Assembly: GCF_033807715.1 (NCBI RefSeq)
Contig: NC_084587.1
Span: 22,630,017-22,694,016 of the forward strand
Direction of reading: 5' to 3'
DNA length: 64,000 nucleotides
Source: Cololabis saira
Taxonomy: Eukaryota > Chordata > Actinopteri > Beloniformes > Belonidae
The notes beneath the pieces were generated by a model. That model did no database searches. It was not told where the DNA came from and saw nothing but the letters and a program-made list of their open reading frames with translations. Positions 12,136 through 25,102 of the stretch are shown here, piece by piece. Every line of letters begins with the position of its first letter. Positions within the stretch are counted from its first letter, which is position 1. The position numbers were made by a program, and so were the translations under genes.

Positions 12136-12785
12136 CTTCAAAGGCAATATGTGTCTCTTGAGAAAGTGTATGTAAACTTATGACTTAAACTATATGAATC
12201 ATGCAGGCCAGTTCGGTCAGATTGGAGCAGGTGGAAGCAAGTTGTGTAAGAACAGCGATCAATCAAAATGTTCCTGCTTGCTTTTCAATATAGCCCGAAT
12301 CTTGACATATCCACCAAGTAAGGGCGGAGCAAATTGATTCAATAATTTGTCTGTAGGTTTGGGACTTTAGGGAGAAACCCAACAAAACGGTGGTCTGTAT
12401 GCTCAGTAAAATCTTAATGGCGTATCACAGCAGCACAACTGCCATGCGAGAGCCTCTCGAAAGAAAACATACTGTGGTTCTCAAACCTTAAAGTGACGAC
12501 AATATAACAATATAAGCGCTGACCTAATTATTGTGTATAAGTGACAGTAAACGCATTAGCCGCATTAAATGTCTTTATTATTTTATAGTTTTTACGTGTA
12601 AGTAAACCGATGATGCTAACAGCTTACCTGTTTCTAAGATTTCTAGCCTCTTTGGGTCTTTTTGAGCACTTAAGACTAAACGATATTGATTTCTATTAAT
12701 GTCATGCTTGTGCTGTCTGTCAATACAACAGTTGGCAAATATACATACCTCGTTGTGCTATCACCTGGTAAAAGATCCTTTTTAA

Positions 12786-13389
12786 GTGCGAGGACACACA
12801 AACCTGCCGGCAGAAAGGAAGTCAGACTGAAAGTCGGCTTCCGTCTGCCGTCGGTCAAAAAAATACACCCGAACACACCAACCCGACGCCGACTGTATCA
12901 TACGTGTAATTTGTCCCCATAACTGCAGGCGGCAGAAATGAAGGATCGCTCTAGTTTAGAGTTCTCAACGGAGCCCGTTGTCATCAGTCAGTGTTTTCAC
13001 TTCTGATAGAAGTCAAGAACGATCAAAAATACCATGGCTAATGATGAAAATATACTGGTGTTCACAACACAGTCAAACCCAATCCAAATTTAAACCGACG
13101 CGATGATAGTTTAGTATAGCGTCTGTGACTTCGCTGTTTTATCTAGTATGTTAACCATCGTCATTTACTGTTAACTGATTCGCTAGTCAAGGGCTAGCAC
13201 TCCACCAATCAGATTGGTCATAACGGCCGACGGCGGCTAGAGGCCCATTCTACATGTCGAATCGGCCAAAATTAATGCAGACGCCGACGGATGACTCCAC
13301 GGGACACACAAACCCGACTCGAGGCACCAACCTCGCCCGACTGCCCAACGGCGTCTGATGGCCGATTATTGGGTTGGTGTGTCCCGGCC
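12786..13389. mobile_element. Harbinger-like MITE, about 604 bp
   Basis: The left edge reads TTAAGTGCGAGGACACACAA and the reverse-complemented right edge reads TTAAGGCCGGGACACACCAA, so the terminal repeats match at 16 of 20 positions including TTAA. A TTA/TAA-type target fits PIF/Harbinger insertion. A third copy of the end motif (gggacacacaaacccgactc) occurs internally near 13300, suggesting an internal duplication or a nested relative. The interior is GC- and CpG-rich compared with the intron around it. There is no coding capacity. Confidence 0.65.
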
Positions 13390-15269
13390 TTAAGATAAAA
13401 AAGTAACATATTCAACGTGAATTGCGTAGTGATTATTGCTTGTGATGGAAAACCATTCAGACTTACAACTTTGGGCAGAATTTAAGTTAATAATAGTTTA
13501 AACGTTAACTGCCAGATATGTCATTGAAGCCTTGCAAAGTATTTAAGTTAACATTAATTAACATAAACTTTGAATTGTGCTTGTTTGTGGAATATTGTGA
13601 AATATTAAACTTTGAGTTAGACTTTAGTGACAGCGTGTCACATTTGTAAAAACGATCACTTGAACGTGACGTGTTAAAGTTGCCATAGTAACAGAAAACA
13701 GAGTGGCAACTGCAACTAGAGCTTTTGTGAAAGGCTTTGTGTCGTCATACTAAAGTTTCAGCTTGATGATATGCTGCCATGCATGTTGTCCTTTTCAGTT
13801 TTGCTTTTCGGTTGGGTTTGGTCAACCATAAAAATAGCCAGTAAAGTCGGCTAGAGTTTAAAAAAAAAAAAAAAAATACATTTCTGAATTACAGAGATGT
13901 GCATTCGCTTGGAATTAAAAGAATTCCATGACGTCTATTTACTGGGTAAGTCTTTTGAGGTGGAATTTGTCAGTTTTCAAGTCACAGACACGGTGCATTT
14001 GCATCTGTCCTGTATGATCAATGTAAAAGGTACAATGTCTTTGGATTAAGTTTAAAGCTTTTATTTATGCAATATTTATTTACTGCTTTGCAAGCTGGTA
14101 TTGCATTGGATATTGGACAATTCTGATGTTTTGGGTATCGACTAATACTGAGGACCCTAATGTTTAGCAACATTATAGTCACCCCTGGAAACAGCAGCCT
14201 TGCACAATGAGCCCGTCACAGTTTGGCTGATAACTTCATGTAACCATCATAATGCTAGATGGCTAGCTCAGTCCAACTGCTTCCCTGTCTGCCGACTCAC
14301 AACAGGACGGCGCCAGGCAGTACTGCATAACTTCTTTTGAATTCTCTTTTATTAAAATTAAATGGTATTGGGTGCATGTATTCAGCAGAATAGGCAATTA
14401 TGCCCACTGCAGGTATCGGATCGGAAATAACTCGGTAAGTGGATAAGTGGTGGATTGTCATTCTTTTTGACAATATCTTACACAAAACTGATTACTTACC
14501 AGCAACCAACCAATAACCATGTAGCTTTTTCCCTTGTATTATTGTATTATTGGTGTCATTCTGCAGTTTTCAGCACACATTCTATAAAAATGAATGAGCT
14601 GAATTCACCTGAACACTGAGGGGCTCGGCTATACATTAAATAAAATTCCTGACATTTGTGGAAACATGGTGTTAAATCTCTTACATTCAGCCGGTAATAC
14701 ACATGCAATACTTCCTGTACTGTATCCAAATGAAATCCCTTCTTTAATTGTATAGCAAGGTTATGTTTTAGCAGGGCTTTTATTTTGAAAGATATGCAGT
14801 AGCTGAATGGACTGATCCAATTTGATTCAGAGTGAATGAATAAAACATTGTTTAGGATACTCTCACTGTTAAATGCTTTATCCAATACAGAAAAGATTAA
14901 AACAACTTTATTATTTCATTAAATTGATTAGATAAATATGGTACATTTTACAAGCACTTTATAAAGATTCAGTTTTTCCTCCCCCACTCAACATTTGGCT
15001 TGTACGGTGTGCTTTATTTGGACTATCTTTCCTTCCATTACATAACAGTCCCGGCTTTTAATTGAATCTTTGTTTTTATTTGAGGAAATGCACTGACTGC
15101 ACTTCCTAATTCCACCAGTGACTCTAAGCTTGAACGTTTTCATTCTTTATTGGCCTCATGAAGACTGTCCTCTGAAGAGAAGAAAGGGGGGAAAAACATT
15201 CATGATTGAATCACAAATTGTTCAAGGTATAACTATAAACTTATGTTCTTTTTTCTTCCTGTCTTACAG

Positions 15270-15304
15270 TTCTGTACATCAGTACCCAGAAGAGGAAGGT
15301 CTAA
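15270..15304 (+). CDS. lsm6: LSM6: coding exon 3 and stop
   Basis: Completes codon 69 (G then TT gives valine) and encodes the last residues VLYISTQKRKV followed by TAA at 15302-15304. VLYIS is the last Sm2 strand, following the RGNN of exon 2. The acceptor is strong (ttttttcttcctgtcttacag). The C-terminus is KRKV, whereas human LSM6 as I recall ends KRRM. This is a small difference in the flexible basic tail. The exon is only 35 coding bases long and would be missed by length-based gene finding. Confidence 0.96.
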
Positions 15305-15960
15305 TGGAGATCATGTTTTTATCTTCCTTTTTTTTTTTTTTTTTTTTAAATAACATGTTAAAGTTTGTTTTTTTTTCTTTGTAAAACCTGAAGTTCTGAG
15401 GATTATTTGTTTTGTAAAAGTAAATGACTGAATACATTTTTTGTTTGGATTTACACCGTCTTTGGCGATCATCTTTGATATAACAAGGAATATAATTGCA
15501 GTTGTACACTGGCTACTTTGTTTAAAGTCCAGTTTATCCTCAGCCAGAAAAATTGAACAGAATGTATCCTAAATTGGCTTTAACTGTAGTGACAGAAGAA
15601 ATATTGATAAAGTTCTTTTGATTAAATGTACTGTCCATCAGGGCTCCCATGTGCTGGCGGGCTTGTGTAAAGACAAGGCTGTTTTGTTTTTTTCCCTCCT
15701 TTTTCTTTCGCTTCATGGCTTACTCAGTTTATCCCAGGAGGAAGTTCAGACATCCAGATCTGAAGCTTTGGGCTTTGTAAAGATTAAAACAAAATATTGT
15801 ACATTGTCAGTCTCAATGTGCTTTTTTTGGGGATTTGATCTTAATGCAACTGGCCTGCAGAATCCATAAACAAATGGCTCATTTACAAAGGCTTTTATCA
15901 TTACACAGTCTTATACGAGTTCACATGAAAACATGGACTCTCTTTACAAATAAAAGAAAT
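15305..15960 (+). other. lsm6: lsm6 3' untranslated region (approximate)
   Basis: After the stop the sequence has a 21-base T run (15329-15349) and further T-rich stretches. Possible polyadenylation signals are AATACA at 15431-15436, a known variant, and the canonical AATAAA at 15949-15954. Which is used cannot be decided from sequence alone. Confidence 0.45.
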
Positions 15961-18900
15961 CCTCTCTTGTCATTAAGCTTTATATCTCATTGTTTTCTGG
16001 CTTTCAAGTGTAAAATTATTAAAACATATTGTGATTCCAGCCCTTTCTGGTCACAGACCGGCACAAACGTTGCCTAGAGTTTATACCATTATTTATCAAA
16101 GTAAACTGAACTGTATTAACATGATGGAGTAGCCTGACATACACAAGTAACTTGTCCATTGCAATGCACGGTATAGACAGATTGATTATGTACCTGTGAG
16201 AGGAGATTTATCTCTTGAAGGCAAAGCAAATGCATATTGGTGAAAAGCAAGAGTGAGAGCAGGACTAATCTATAAGTGGTGCCACCTGCAGGCGGTGTCG
16301 GACCGCATTAACATGTAAACGGATCCGAGCGTTTCCCACTGCAGCAGCCTCTTTTTTTTTTTTTTTTTCTTTCTGTCTCCAAACACCCTGCTCTCTTTTG
16401 TCATCTATAATTGTACACGGGTTTTCTCTGTTCATTTAGGTTCAGTTGTGCATTAGTGGCTTTGGCCTGAGAAAATCAATGCCGCAACGCACAGTACACA
16501 AGGAATCAGAAGTTTCCTCCATTTCACTGTGGCCTGTGGTAATTTAGCAAATGAGTTCAAAAGCAGCATCACCTCATTACGCTGAGATAAGAATGCTATA
16601 AATATATGATTCATTAGGTTCCTAATGGAAATGCTTTATTGTGGGTACAGCAACAGCAATTCTTTTCCTTCTAAGGGAGGATTCGTTTTTTTTTTTTTCC
16701 TCCCTTTTTGAGAGCCTTGTTTTCCAACCTGTACATGCGCACTCTGGCCCCTGGAAGGAGACAAAAGGCTGCCAAGGTCAGGCCTGACTTGAGAATGAAG
16801 GACGCGTTATTGATCAAACTCCGTCGTGCTGCAGCTGTAGAGAAAATATTTGAAGGGGGGTGAAGGGGGTGTGTGTGTGTGGGGGTGATTGAGCTGCTGT
16901 ACAACCACACAGGCAGACATAGGCACTGAGTGATATGTGCACAGAAATGCATTGTACACAGTCGAACACACGTAGAATCGTTATCACACCTAGTGAGGGG
17001 TTAGTGCCGGCAAATATTTACCCGCTGGAATCATAACCGAGCTGCGAGCTGTGTGGCCTCAACAGGAACCCAATTAATATCACTCACACAAATGACCTCG
17101 TGGCAGATGTGCGATTGAACTCTGTGCTGTTTTTATTTATTTCTTTATTTTTGGAATGAATATCTTGAACTGATGTCGCCACTTCATCTGTAGCAACACT
17201 GATTTCTAATCCTCGCACCTCTCCAATCAGTTGTTTTTCCCGTTCCAGCTCTCGACGAAGAGAGGTGTCTGAAGATGAATTAAAAAGAGATTAAGCTCCT
17301 GTTAGTCTAAATAGTTGCAAAATGCATTTGTCCCCTCGTCCGGGCGGGTTTGTGTGGGGCGCAGGCCTCCACCGGACCGTCATAGCAGGCTGAAGGAGGA
17401 TGCTGCAGTGGCTCAGTGCTGATGTATGGAGGTGAGTGATGGAGGGGAGAGGACAAAGGAGGATAGGATAGGTGACAGCCTTGTTACGTTTGGAGGAAAC
17501 GGCAAGGGGCGAGAAGTCTTACAGCACCACCATCTGCCGGAGCACTGAAACTGCAGCAGAGACGCGGGAGTGAGGGAGTGGAGTATGATCCGACCCTCAC
17601 TGATCACTGCAGCATGACTGCTGAGCCTTTTCACAAGGCATCAAAGGATGGCAAGGACAACCTGGAAATCTGTGTAGCCGTTTTTGCTTTTCTTTTTTCA
17701 AATGTTCTGCTTTGGTTAATGTATTAATGTAGATAAGGGAAGTTTTATTTCCTCCCCCCCTCCTTTACACGCACAGATATGAGCAACTGCTTTTCCCGTG
17801 TGTGTCTGAAGAGAACGTTGTCTTCTCTTTGTATGAGAATGTGAACTTGACCACCTCTAACCTCGGCCTGACAGCCTGTCATGTGTTGACGATGTAACAA
17901 TGCCGGTGACCTCTCAGTGTGCAACTCTGGTCTCGTACTCCGCAGTGCGGGTCAGAGGTCGTACTCGGCTTGAGCAAGCTAAACAAACACCTAAGGGAAC
18001 TACAAAATAATCAATAGCAGAATCTGATGACGGCTCTTTGTTATAATCAGGATTTCTTATTAGTTGATCGAATCATTAAGTAGTCATGGTTTTTCTCTAT
18101 ATATCGGTATGAACAATGTCACATGCATTCCTGGCATTTTGATCCACAAGGTTGCCTGGTCATTGTTTCTTTTTTTTTTTAAGAGCCTCAGTTCAGGTTC
18201 AAGTTGGGTGGTTGTTTTTGATCCTAATTGAGTGCGAGGGCCTGTGCTTGCTTGTGTTGCTCTGCAACTCCTGGCTCTTTATTTAGCCCCTGAGGACGGT
18301 CAACCTTGGCCAGAAATGTGACCCCTGACCCCCTTATCTGGAAGAGCTCTATTCCCAGCATGGACAGCCCCTTCTGCGATTTATCTTGGCTCCAAATGGC
18401 AGCTTGATGCAGATGGTAAGGTTAGGGGAGGGTAACTATTTGCTCCTCTGGAGGGTAGAGAGAAATTCTGATTTCACTGATTCTTGCGCAGTAAAAGATT
18501 TCTGTGTACTGTGTGTGCTGCTGTGAATAAGGAAAGACTTACTGAGGCTGAGGGAGGAAGAGTCTTGAATGATACGCTCCACGTGAGTCCTTGAACCTTC
18601 AGTACCAAAGGCTCTGCAGCTGTCCCACAACAGTAGGCTCTATTTTGGAAACACGCTTGCCTGCTTACTAATGTCAACCATATTGTATTGTTGACCATGA
18701 CCTTAGCCACTCTGGCAACAGTAAGTCAAATGAAAAACTACATGGCAGCTGCTAAATTAATGTTAAGATGACATTTTTTTGCAATTATGCCCAGGTCAAC
18801 AATGAACTTCTTTGAAATGCTTGTTTCTTTTTTTGTGGAAATGAACAAGTTGTCTTCAAAATCCTCAATTGTTTTGCAGAACATCAAGACTTTTGAAAGT

Positions 18901-20150
18901 TTTCCCACATGTTTTATTAACTTATACCACTGCCTGACATGTGTTTGTTGAGGCTGTTTTGATTTCTTTGTATTTAAGTTAAACATACTGGTGATTTCTG
19001 GGCTCAGGTCTGAACCTGGCACAGATAAAAAAAAAAAAAAAAAAAGACAGCACAAACTTGCAGACATCTCATGAATGCAGAGAAGTTTTGAATTGTTAGT
19101 GTTGTGCTCCTCAACTTTGCAAACGAGATAACTTGTTTGCACAACTTTGATAGCAAAAGGCTCATTTGATTATTACATTTCAGAGACCCCAAAAGTTTTT
19201 ATAAACTTGGTGATTTGATTTCGGTTATCTAAATGCTTAAATACCAGGACATAACATTCAAGACTCAACCAAATCTATTTTTGAATATTTCATAGGACTA
19301 TTCGTGTCATATTTGTGGGAAAATAGTCTCACGTGTCGTTTGGTTGTATAAAATGTATTGCGTTAATGGTTGTCTTGGGAACACATTGTACATATGAGTA
19401 TATTTAGATGTGAACTTGTGTGTATGTGTGTTTTTTCTTTTAAGAATAATAAAGGAGCCATTTCTAATTACAGCACTGATTGAAAATGTCTGCTGCCCAT
19501 CCTGTTTTGTCAGCCAAGTATTTCCACTGTGCACAAAAGATTTGCGTGCAGTACATGGTAACCCCTCACTCAGGCAATTAGCCTCTATTATACTGGTGTT
19601 CCGATTGCCAATTAGTCTGCCGTGCAAGGTGATATGAAGTGCTGCTGGCGAGCTCCCAAAATGGTCATAATGGTGATGCAAGTGTCTTTTGTTGCCGTTT
19701 TGTTTTAGACCGACATGCGCAGACGGCTGCTGTGCCATGAGGTGGCACGTTGAGGAAGTGGAGCCGTTTGCTGGATGTGCAGGAATCTCAAATACTACAG
19801 TGAAAATGCTTGAGGGCTTCTGTCTTGCTTGGTTATTCAATGTTAGTCTTGTGTCTTGTTTCTTTTCTTGTTCTTGGTATTCTGAAAATTAAATAAGTGT
19901 TGTTTTATCATGGATTCAAAAGTTTATAATATAGCAATGATGTGTCGACAGCTTGTTCCTCCAGCACCGAAGTGGCCCAAATAAAAAGAGAAGGGAGCGA
20001 GAATGAGGAATCATGTCGATGCTTATAGTTACATTCACATACAGAACTACACACATTTCTTTTATCTTGAGCCTAGGAAGTGTGTGTTTTATTTTTTAAA
20101 TCACACCTAATCACTCACCAATGAATTGGAGGTGAAATCAAGTTCAAAGT
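15961..20150. other. Intergenic DNA, possible regulatory stretches
   Basis: No gene recognised. The segment around 19440-19780 is of balanced composition with few simple repeats, and looks like conserved non-coding DNA (see findings). A CTCF-like site is at about 16279-16293. T- or A-runs of 15-20 bases occur near 16350, 16685, 18170 and 19027. The 177-codon minus-strand frame at 19307-19840 has no recognisable domain and crosses the candidate conserved block. Confidence 0.45.
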
Positions 20151-20159
20151 TCTGCCTAC

Positions 20160-20278
20160 AGGTTTTTATGTTGTGAAAATGTCCTGTGGTATACTTGTGT
20201 GAGACCTGTGATGGGCTCCAGCAGATCCCTATGACCCTGAGTAGGAATAGGCAGGTATACATAATGAATGAAAGGTCA
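20160..20278 (+). repeat. SINE tail fragment
   Basis: The block gatgggctccagcagatccc followed by tatgaccctgagtagg and then gcaggtatacataatgaatg matches the 3' end of the teleost tRNA-derived SINE family. The head is missing. Confidence 0.65.
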
Positions 20279-20541
20279 TGGATAGAAAATGGAGAGCAAT
20301 GGAGAGCAAAGACATTTTTCTTTAACTAAGCTGTAAATATGTTTATTTCTTCTGAAAAGTTGGACATTTCTGACATGGAGGCCAGTGGAGATTCTTGATT
20401 TTGGAACCAGGAGCTACAAGAACGTGTGAGGAACTGCACTTTTTCTTCTGTGTTGGCTTCGACCCAGAAGTTGAAATGTTGGTGATTGATCTGGAGCTCC
20501 TTCCAGCTGTCTTTGGACAAAAGTAAGGTACGCAATGGATA

Positions 20542-20712
20542 GGTCACCCGTCCACACCGCTTTCACTCCGGGGGTCAGCTCAGAATCACAGATCAGCCCA
20601 TGCAACACAAGAACGTGTGAACTCTGCGTAGCAAGACCCCAACGGGGACTCGAACCAGGAACCCTGTAACCGTGAGGCAGCACTAACCACAGAGCTATCG
20701 TGTCCTCTGGCT
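20542..20712 (-). repeat. tRNA-derived SINE head with A and B boxes
   Basis: Read on the minus strand from about 20706, the sequence has an A-box-like TAGCTCTGTGGTTAGTGC. About 20 bases later comes a B box, GGTTCGAGTCC, both internal RNA polymerase III promoter motifs inherited from a tRNA. The body after it is shortened relative to the full family. It sits directly left of the hAT MITE at 20731, so the MITE inserted close to the SINE's 5' end. Confidence 0.75.
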
Positions 20713-20730
20713 CTGGAACATTGTCTAGTT

Positions 20731-21204
20731 CAGGGGTCGGCAACCCAAAATGTTGAAAGAGCCATATTGGACCAAAAACACAAAAAACAAATATGTCTGG
20801 AGCCGCAAAAAATGAAAAAATCTTGTATATATAAGCCTTAGAATGAAGGCAAAAGGCCAAAATTCGAAATGTTGAGATTAATGTTGAAGTACAATCTCGA
20901 GAAAAAAGTCAAAATGTTGAGAAAAAAGTCGAAATGTGGAGAAAAGTCGAAATGTTGAGAAAAAAGTTGAAATGTCGAGATTAATGTTGAAGTACAATCT
21001 CAAGAAAAAAGTCAAAATGTCGAGAAAAAAGAGATTAAAAAGGAAAGGAAAAAGGAAAAAAAGAGGAAAAAAAGGAAAAAAAGAAGAAAAGGAAAAAAAG
21101 AAAAAAGGTAAAAGGTCAAACATTTTTGAAAAAGCTCCAAGGAGCCACTAGGGCGGCGCTAAAGAGCCGCATGCGGCTCTAGAGCCGCGGGTTGCCGACC
21201 CCTG
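20731..21204 (+). mobile_element. hAT MITE with perfect 8-bp TSD, 474 bp
   Basis: The element starts CAGGGGTCGGCAACCC and ends with the exact reverse complement. It is flanked by a perfect 8-bp duplication, GTCTAGTT, at 20723-20730 and 21205-21212. Eight-base duplications and CAG-starting ends are hallmarks of the hAT superfamily. The interior holds a tandem array of roughly 20-bp purine-rich units (gagaaaaaagtcgaaatgtt type) at about 20895-21030, then an A/G-rich tract. There is no coding capacity. A second copy in the opposite orientation is at 40205-40762. The clean duplication suggests a fairly recent insertion. Confidence 0.93.
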
Positions 21205-21274
21205 GTCTAGTTAATCAGTTGAGCATGATGAGCATGAAACTCATTTGGGAAAGCCTTTTGAAAAAACAATATTT

Positions 21275-21510
21275 TATCTCGTATTTTATAGTTTATTAGT
21301 TTACCTGCTTAATCCTGTATGGGTTCATGGGAATGTGCTGGAGCTTGTCCCAGCTCATTACACGTTAAATGCAAGGGTGGACCCCGGACAAGTTGCCAGT
21401 AATGGGCTGGGATAGGCTCCAGCAGGGCCACATATTCAGACAAACAAGCATACACACTCACACGCACACCATCAATCAACTTAACGCGCGTTTTTGGACT
21501 GTGGGAGAAA
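21275..21510 (-). repeat. Partial tRNA-derived SINE
   Basis: Contains, on the minus strand, the body and tail of the same SINE family as at 1676. Cues are tttttggactgtgggag at the head side and acctgcttaatcctgtatgg at the tail side. An internal phrase is duplicated (ctgggataggctccagcag beside gagcttgtcccagctc). The tRNA-like head is lacking. Confidence 0.65.
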
Positions 21511-21595
21511 AATTATTGAAATGAAATAGAAGTCTCTTTGAGTGTGGTTTCGTTATAACCGTTACAGAAGTCACATGGCCGACACAACATAAAGC

Positions 21596-21708
21596 GATGG
21601 TCTTCAACCGTGGTCCTGAGGGGTCCACTGTCCTCCCTGTTTTAGATGTTGGCTTGCGTCAACATGCAGAGTGGTGGGCCCTGATGACCAGCGTTGAACA
21701 CCGCTGAC
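21596..21708. mobile_element. Short MITE with inverted ends
   Basis: The left arm (cttcaaccgtggtcctgagg) and the reverse complement of the right arm (gttcaacgctggtcatcagg) form inverted repeats around a short core with ttttagatgttggc. The arrangement resembles a very common teleost hAT-type MITE. A longer relative is at 35528-35737. Confidence 0.6.
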
Positions 21709-21719
21709 ATAAAAGAAAG

Positions 21720-24700
21720 TCTTCTTCAGTCCGGTGGCACGTTTCTTGGTTGCTTTGACCGTTTGAAAGTTGGACTCTATGCGTGTGAGTGTGTGCTCTT
21801 TCCAGTTTGCGTGCTCAGAGTTATGGAGGGGAGCTCTGCGGTTTGACTTGCTGCACTCAGACTGCCTTTGATATTGCTCAAGGGTAAAGCCCGACAGAAG
21901 AGTTATGACTCGAGCCCATCTCTGGCCGTCAGGGAGGTCAAAAGGAGCCTACAGTCACACACTCGGTCGCACACAAACACACCCATTTACCTAAGACGAG
22001 AATACTTCTCAAGCACAAATGCACACGCTGGACGGTGGCCAGCGTCGGGGCCGGGGCGCCGTCATAAACACAATGACAGCCTTTGAGCATTGGGCCAGCG
22101 CCGGGTCTAATATTATGCACGTGCGTGTTGGACGGATGAAGAGACGACCTGCAGCATGTGATTATTTACGTCATGACATATTAAGAGGCAACGCCAGGGA
22201 GGGCACCGTTCACATCAAGACTTTGCACGCAGCACAGTCGAGGAACAAGAGGCCATTAAAATCAAAGTGACTCTCATCAGGTTAGCCGCTGATGCCTTTT
22301 ACACTTTGAGAGTTTTTAATGACCATCGTTGAAAGTGAAGAGGGGATGCTGTCTGACACGCACACACTCAACACAAGGAGCTGGTAGGAGTACAGGAGCA
22401 ACTTTTATAGGCAGCACACATATAAAGGTAAGCCCTGGAAGAGGAGACGGCTGCTTTTTATGAAGACTCAGAAGTGATGCGGAAGGGCTTTTAACCGTGC
22501 ATACAAAACACAACTTGAGACATATTCTTACATCATTTTTCTCTTGTTTATTGTGACAACTGATGTCATATTCTGCTTGGGAGAAGCTCATACAACCTTC
22601 AAATTAAGTGTATGAAGTGAAGCTGTGGTTGTCTAATGCTATCTGGGCTCCCACCAGTCTCCTGGCAGGTGTACTGTATTACCCTAAGATGTTCCTTTTT
22701 AAAGAAAAAAAAAAAAAGGAAGAAAAAAATGTTTTCAAGACATATTGCAACCCCCTTGTGCCCTCTTGTGGCAGGTATTGGTGGTGACTTTATTCCCAGC
22801 CAGCCACTCAGCCCTCTTGTTCCTTATTTTAATTGACCTGGATTTGTTCCTTTTGCTTCACTGTAATGAAAAAGCGAGAGGTGCCTCGAGACTGAAAATC
22901 CTGTCAGCTTCGCCCCGGAGCAATTCCCACACCCCAAAAATGGGTCCCTTTTACAAGATCTCCTGTTTGAAGCTGAGCGGAAATAAAAAATTTAAAAGAC
23001 CTGGGTGCTTCAGCGCCTGACAATGAATAATTAAGAAATATGCATTTTCAGATAATAGAGAAGGGAATTTTAACATACTTGGATGTAAATACAATTGAAG
23101 AAACATTTTGGCAATAGATTTGCGTGAGCTTGTCTCGCATCCTTATTTCTGTGAGTAAAGATGCAGTAACATTCTCCCATTCACCCTTCCAAGTTCACCG
23201 TAGGGAAGTACAAAAGGAACATCGGCTCATTTGGTGCCTGGATTAAAATGAATAACTGTGATGCAAACAATGGGAGAAATGTTAATTTTGTCTGCTTCCG
23301 GTTATCGTTTCAAAACTAAGTTCATCCAATGAAAACATGCTGAATTAGAAACACATCCAAACTTTTGAATCAGTAGCCTACATGATATGACATGGCAGAG
23401 TGTAATCAGTGGGCTAAACATGAGCATTCCTGCAGATGAAAAGTTCATAAGCTTCTGGAAATATGGGAAATCCTGCCTTCTGATTAAAATAAAAGGTCCC
23501 AGCCTCTGTTACCTTTATAATAAATGATCTGCCATCAGGACAGTGTAGTCGTTTGTATCTGTAACTACCACAGTGTGACAGCATTATAACCGGCCACATA
23601 AAAAACATATTTGAAGATCAATTCTCCCTTGCTGCTATTCAGTTTTTTTTCTTTTTTTAATCTTATCACTACGGGAGCATCTCCCCGTACACTCGTGAAT
23701 CACGGTCCACAGGCATGCTCGGTTTTACATTTGATGACTCATAAGAGGTTTAACTCTTCACAATATAGTCTGGTGACAATTTTACGATCTCCTTATTAGA
23801 CAAAGAGTGAATATGTTGTGCTGGGCGACAACAGGAAGCCGTCCTGTCTTAATAACTCATCTGCTGTGATGGTGGAGGGGGATTGAATCATCTTTGCTCT
23901 GGGCTGGTCGTGAGGAGAGATCTGGCACTGCTGCGGGCGGCTGTGTCCACGTGCATGCGTGGCGTTTAATGTGTGTCTTTGAGTGAATGTTCGTCCTAAT
24001 TAAGCATCGGAGGCTCTTTGGACCGAGGGGAGGCAAGACTTCACAGCCATTAAATCAGGACAATGCTTTTTGTGTCACTGGTGTTGGCGTGCGTGAGTGG
24101 CCCCTCTTCCCCTCCTTTTCTCCCTGCATCACTTTCTCCCTCCTTACCCTCCTCACCCTCTGCCAGTCTCATTGCAGCTATGCGGCCCATGGCTTCCAAA
24201 AATAAATGATGGTCTCCCAAGTGCATGGTCAAGGCCAGGCACGCTGGCAGGACTGGCCACTACAGCTGTGACTAATCTCAGATGCTCCCTCTAGTGGCTG
24301 AATGTGTTTACTACAATTACACAACCACAGAACAGGAGCACAAAAAAAAAAAAAAAAGTGCTATGTTTTTATTCACCTTGTGAGGCAATGAGATTGAAGT
24401 GAATTTGCACCCATTAAGCCTCTTTTGGTCAAAGCACCTGTGTCTCCTGTAAAAAAGAGGAAGAATAAGAAAAATACAAAGCAGATCTCTGATATGACTC
24501 TTTCTTTTAATGTTTTGAAGTTTATAATTTGCACCTGTACAGCACCAGTTGGTATTTTAATGGACGTTAACAGGGAAATCTTAAGTTTCAGTCTTCATGA
24601 CTACATCCAGAGTCTGATTGACTAACAAGGAAAACTATGAAAAGTCAAAGTTGGTCAGTACAGGAGAATCCTAGGCACCGGTGTGATATCAGACTTACAA

Positions 24701-25100
24701 ATAAAGGCCTGGAAAGGATCAGTGTATTTGTAAGACGATAAAAGTGCATCTATAATACACATGACTAGTGCTAAAATATTATTAAATGTAGTGATTGTCT
24801 CTTATCAATGTATCCAGAACTGCACCCACTACTAGCATCCTGTTGCCATTAGCTCTGGTCACATTGTTTCTTTTCTTTTTTCTTTAATCTTTAGATTTTG
24901 TAATAAGCTTTTCAATAAAACATTTTTCGTTTTGGATTGTGTGCTGCTGGATTTCTGCTGCTGATTCTGCCACTTTTGAGGAGAGTTACACGCAGGGGGG
25001 AGCATCTCGTAGAGCTTTCCAACTCCCAGGAGCCATGAAGAAGATGATCTTGGAACACTGACAAAGACACATTTGGGATATTGTGAATTAAGTAGCCTTT
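21720..25100. other. Intergenic DNA with CTCF-like sites
   Basis: No gene recognised. Two sites fit the reverse orientation of the CTCF core consensus: GTGCCCTCTTGTGGCA near 22758-22773 and GCTCCCTCTAGTGG near 24284-24298. A-rich runs are at about 22705-22735 and 24341-24357. A GC-rich patch lies around 22020-22060. Confidence 0.4.
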
Positions 25101-25102
25101 CG

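Larger units (their letters stand above)
10592..15269 (+). other. lsm6: lsm6 intron 3 (large, repeat-bearing)
   Basis: A 4678-bp phase-1 intron with GTAAG at the 5' side and a long pyrimidine tract with TTACAG at the 3' side. It contains a 480-bp MITE, a 604-bp MITE-like element and a CA repeat. No additional exon is recognisable. Counting the 5' UTR intron it is the third intron, and it accounts for most of the gene's length. Confidence 0.85.

Noticed and set aside
19307..19840. 177-codon minus-strand open frame
   Set aside because: No domain and no supporting splice sites. It overlaps a candidate conserved non-coding block and a plus-strand open frame.
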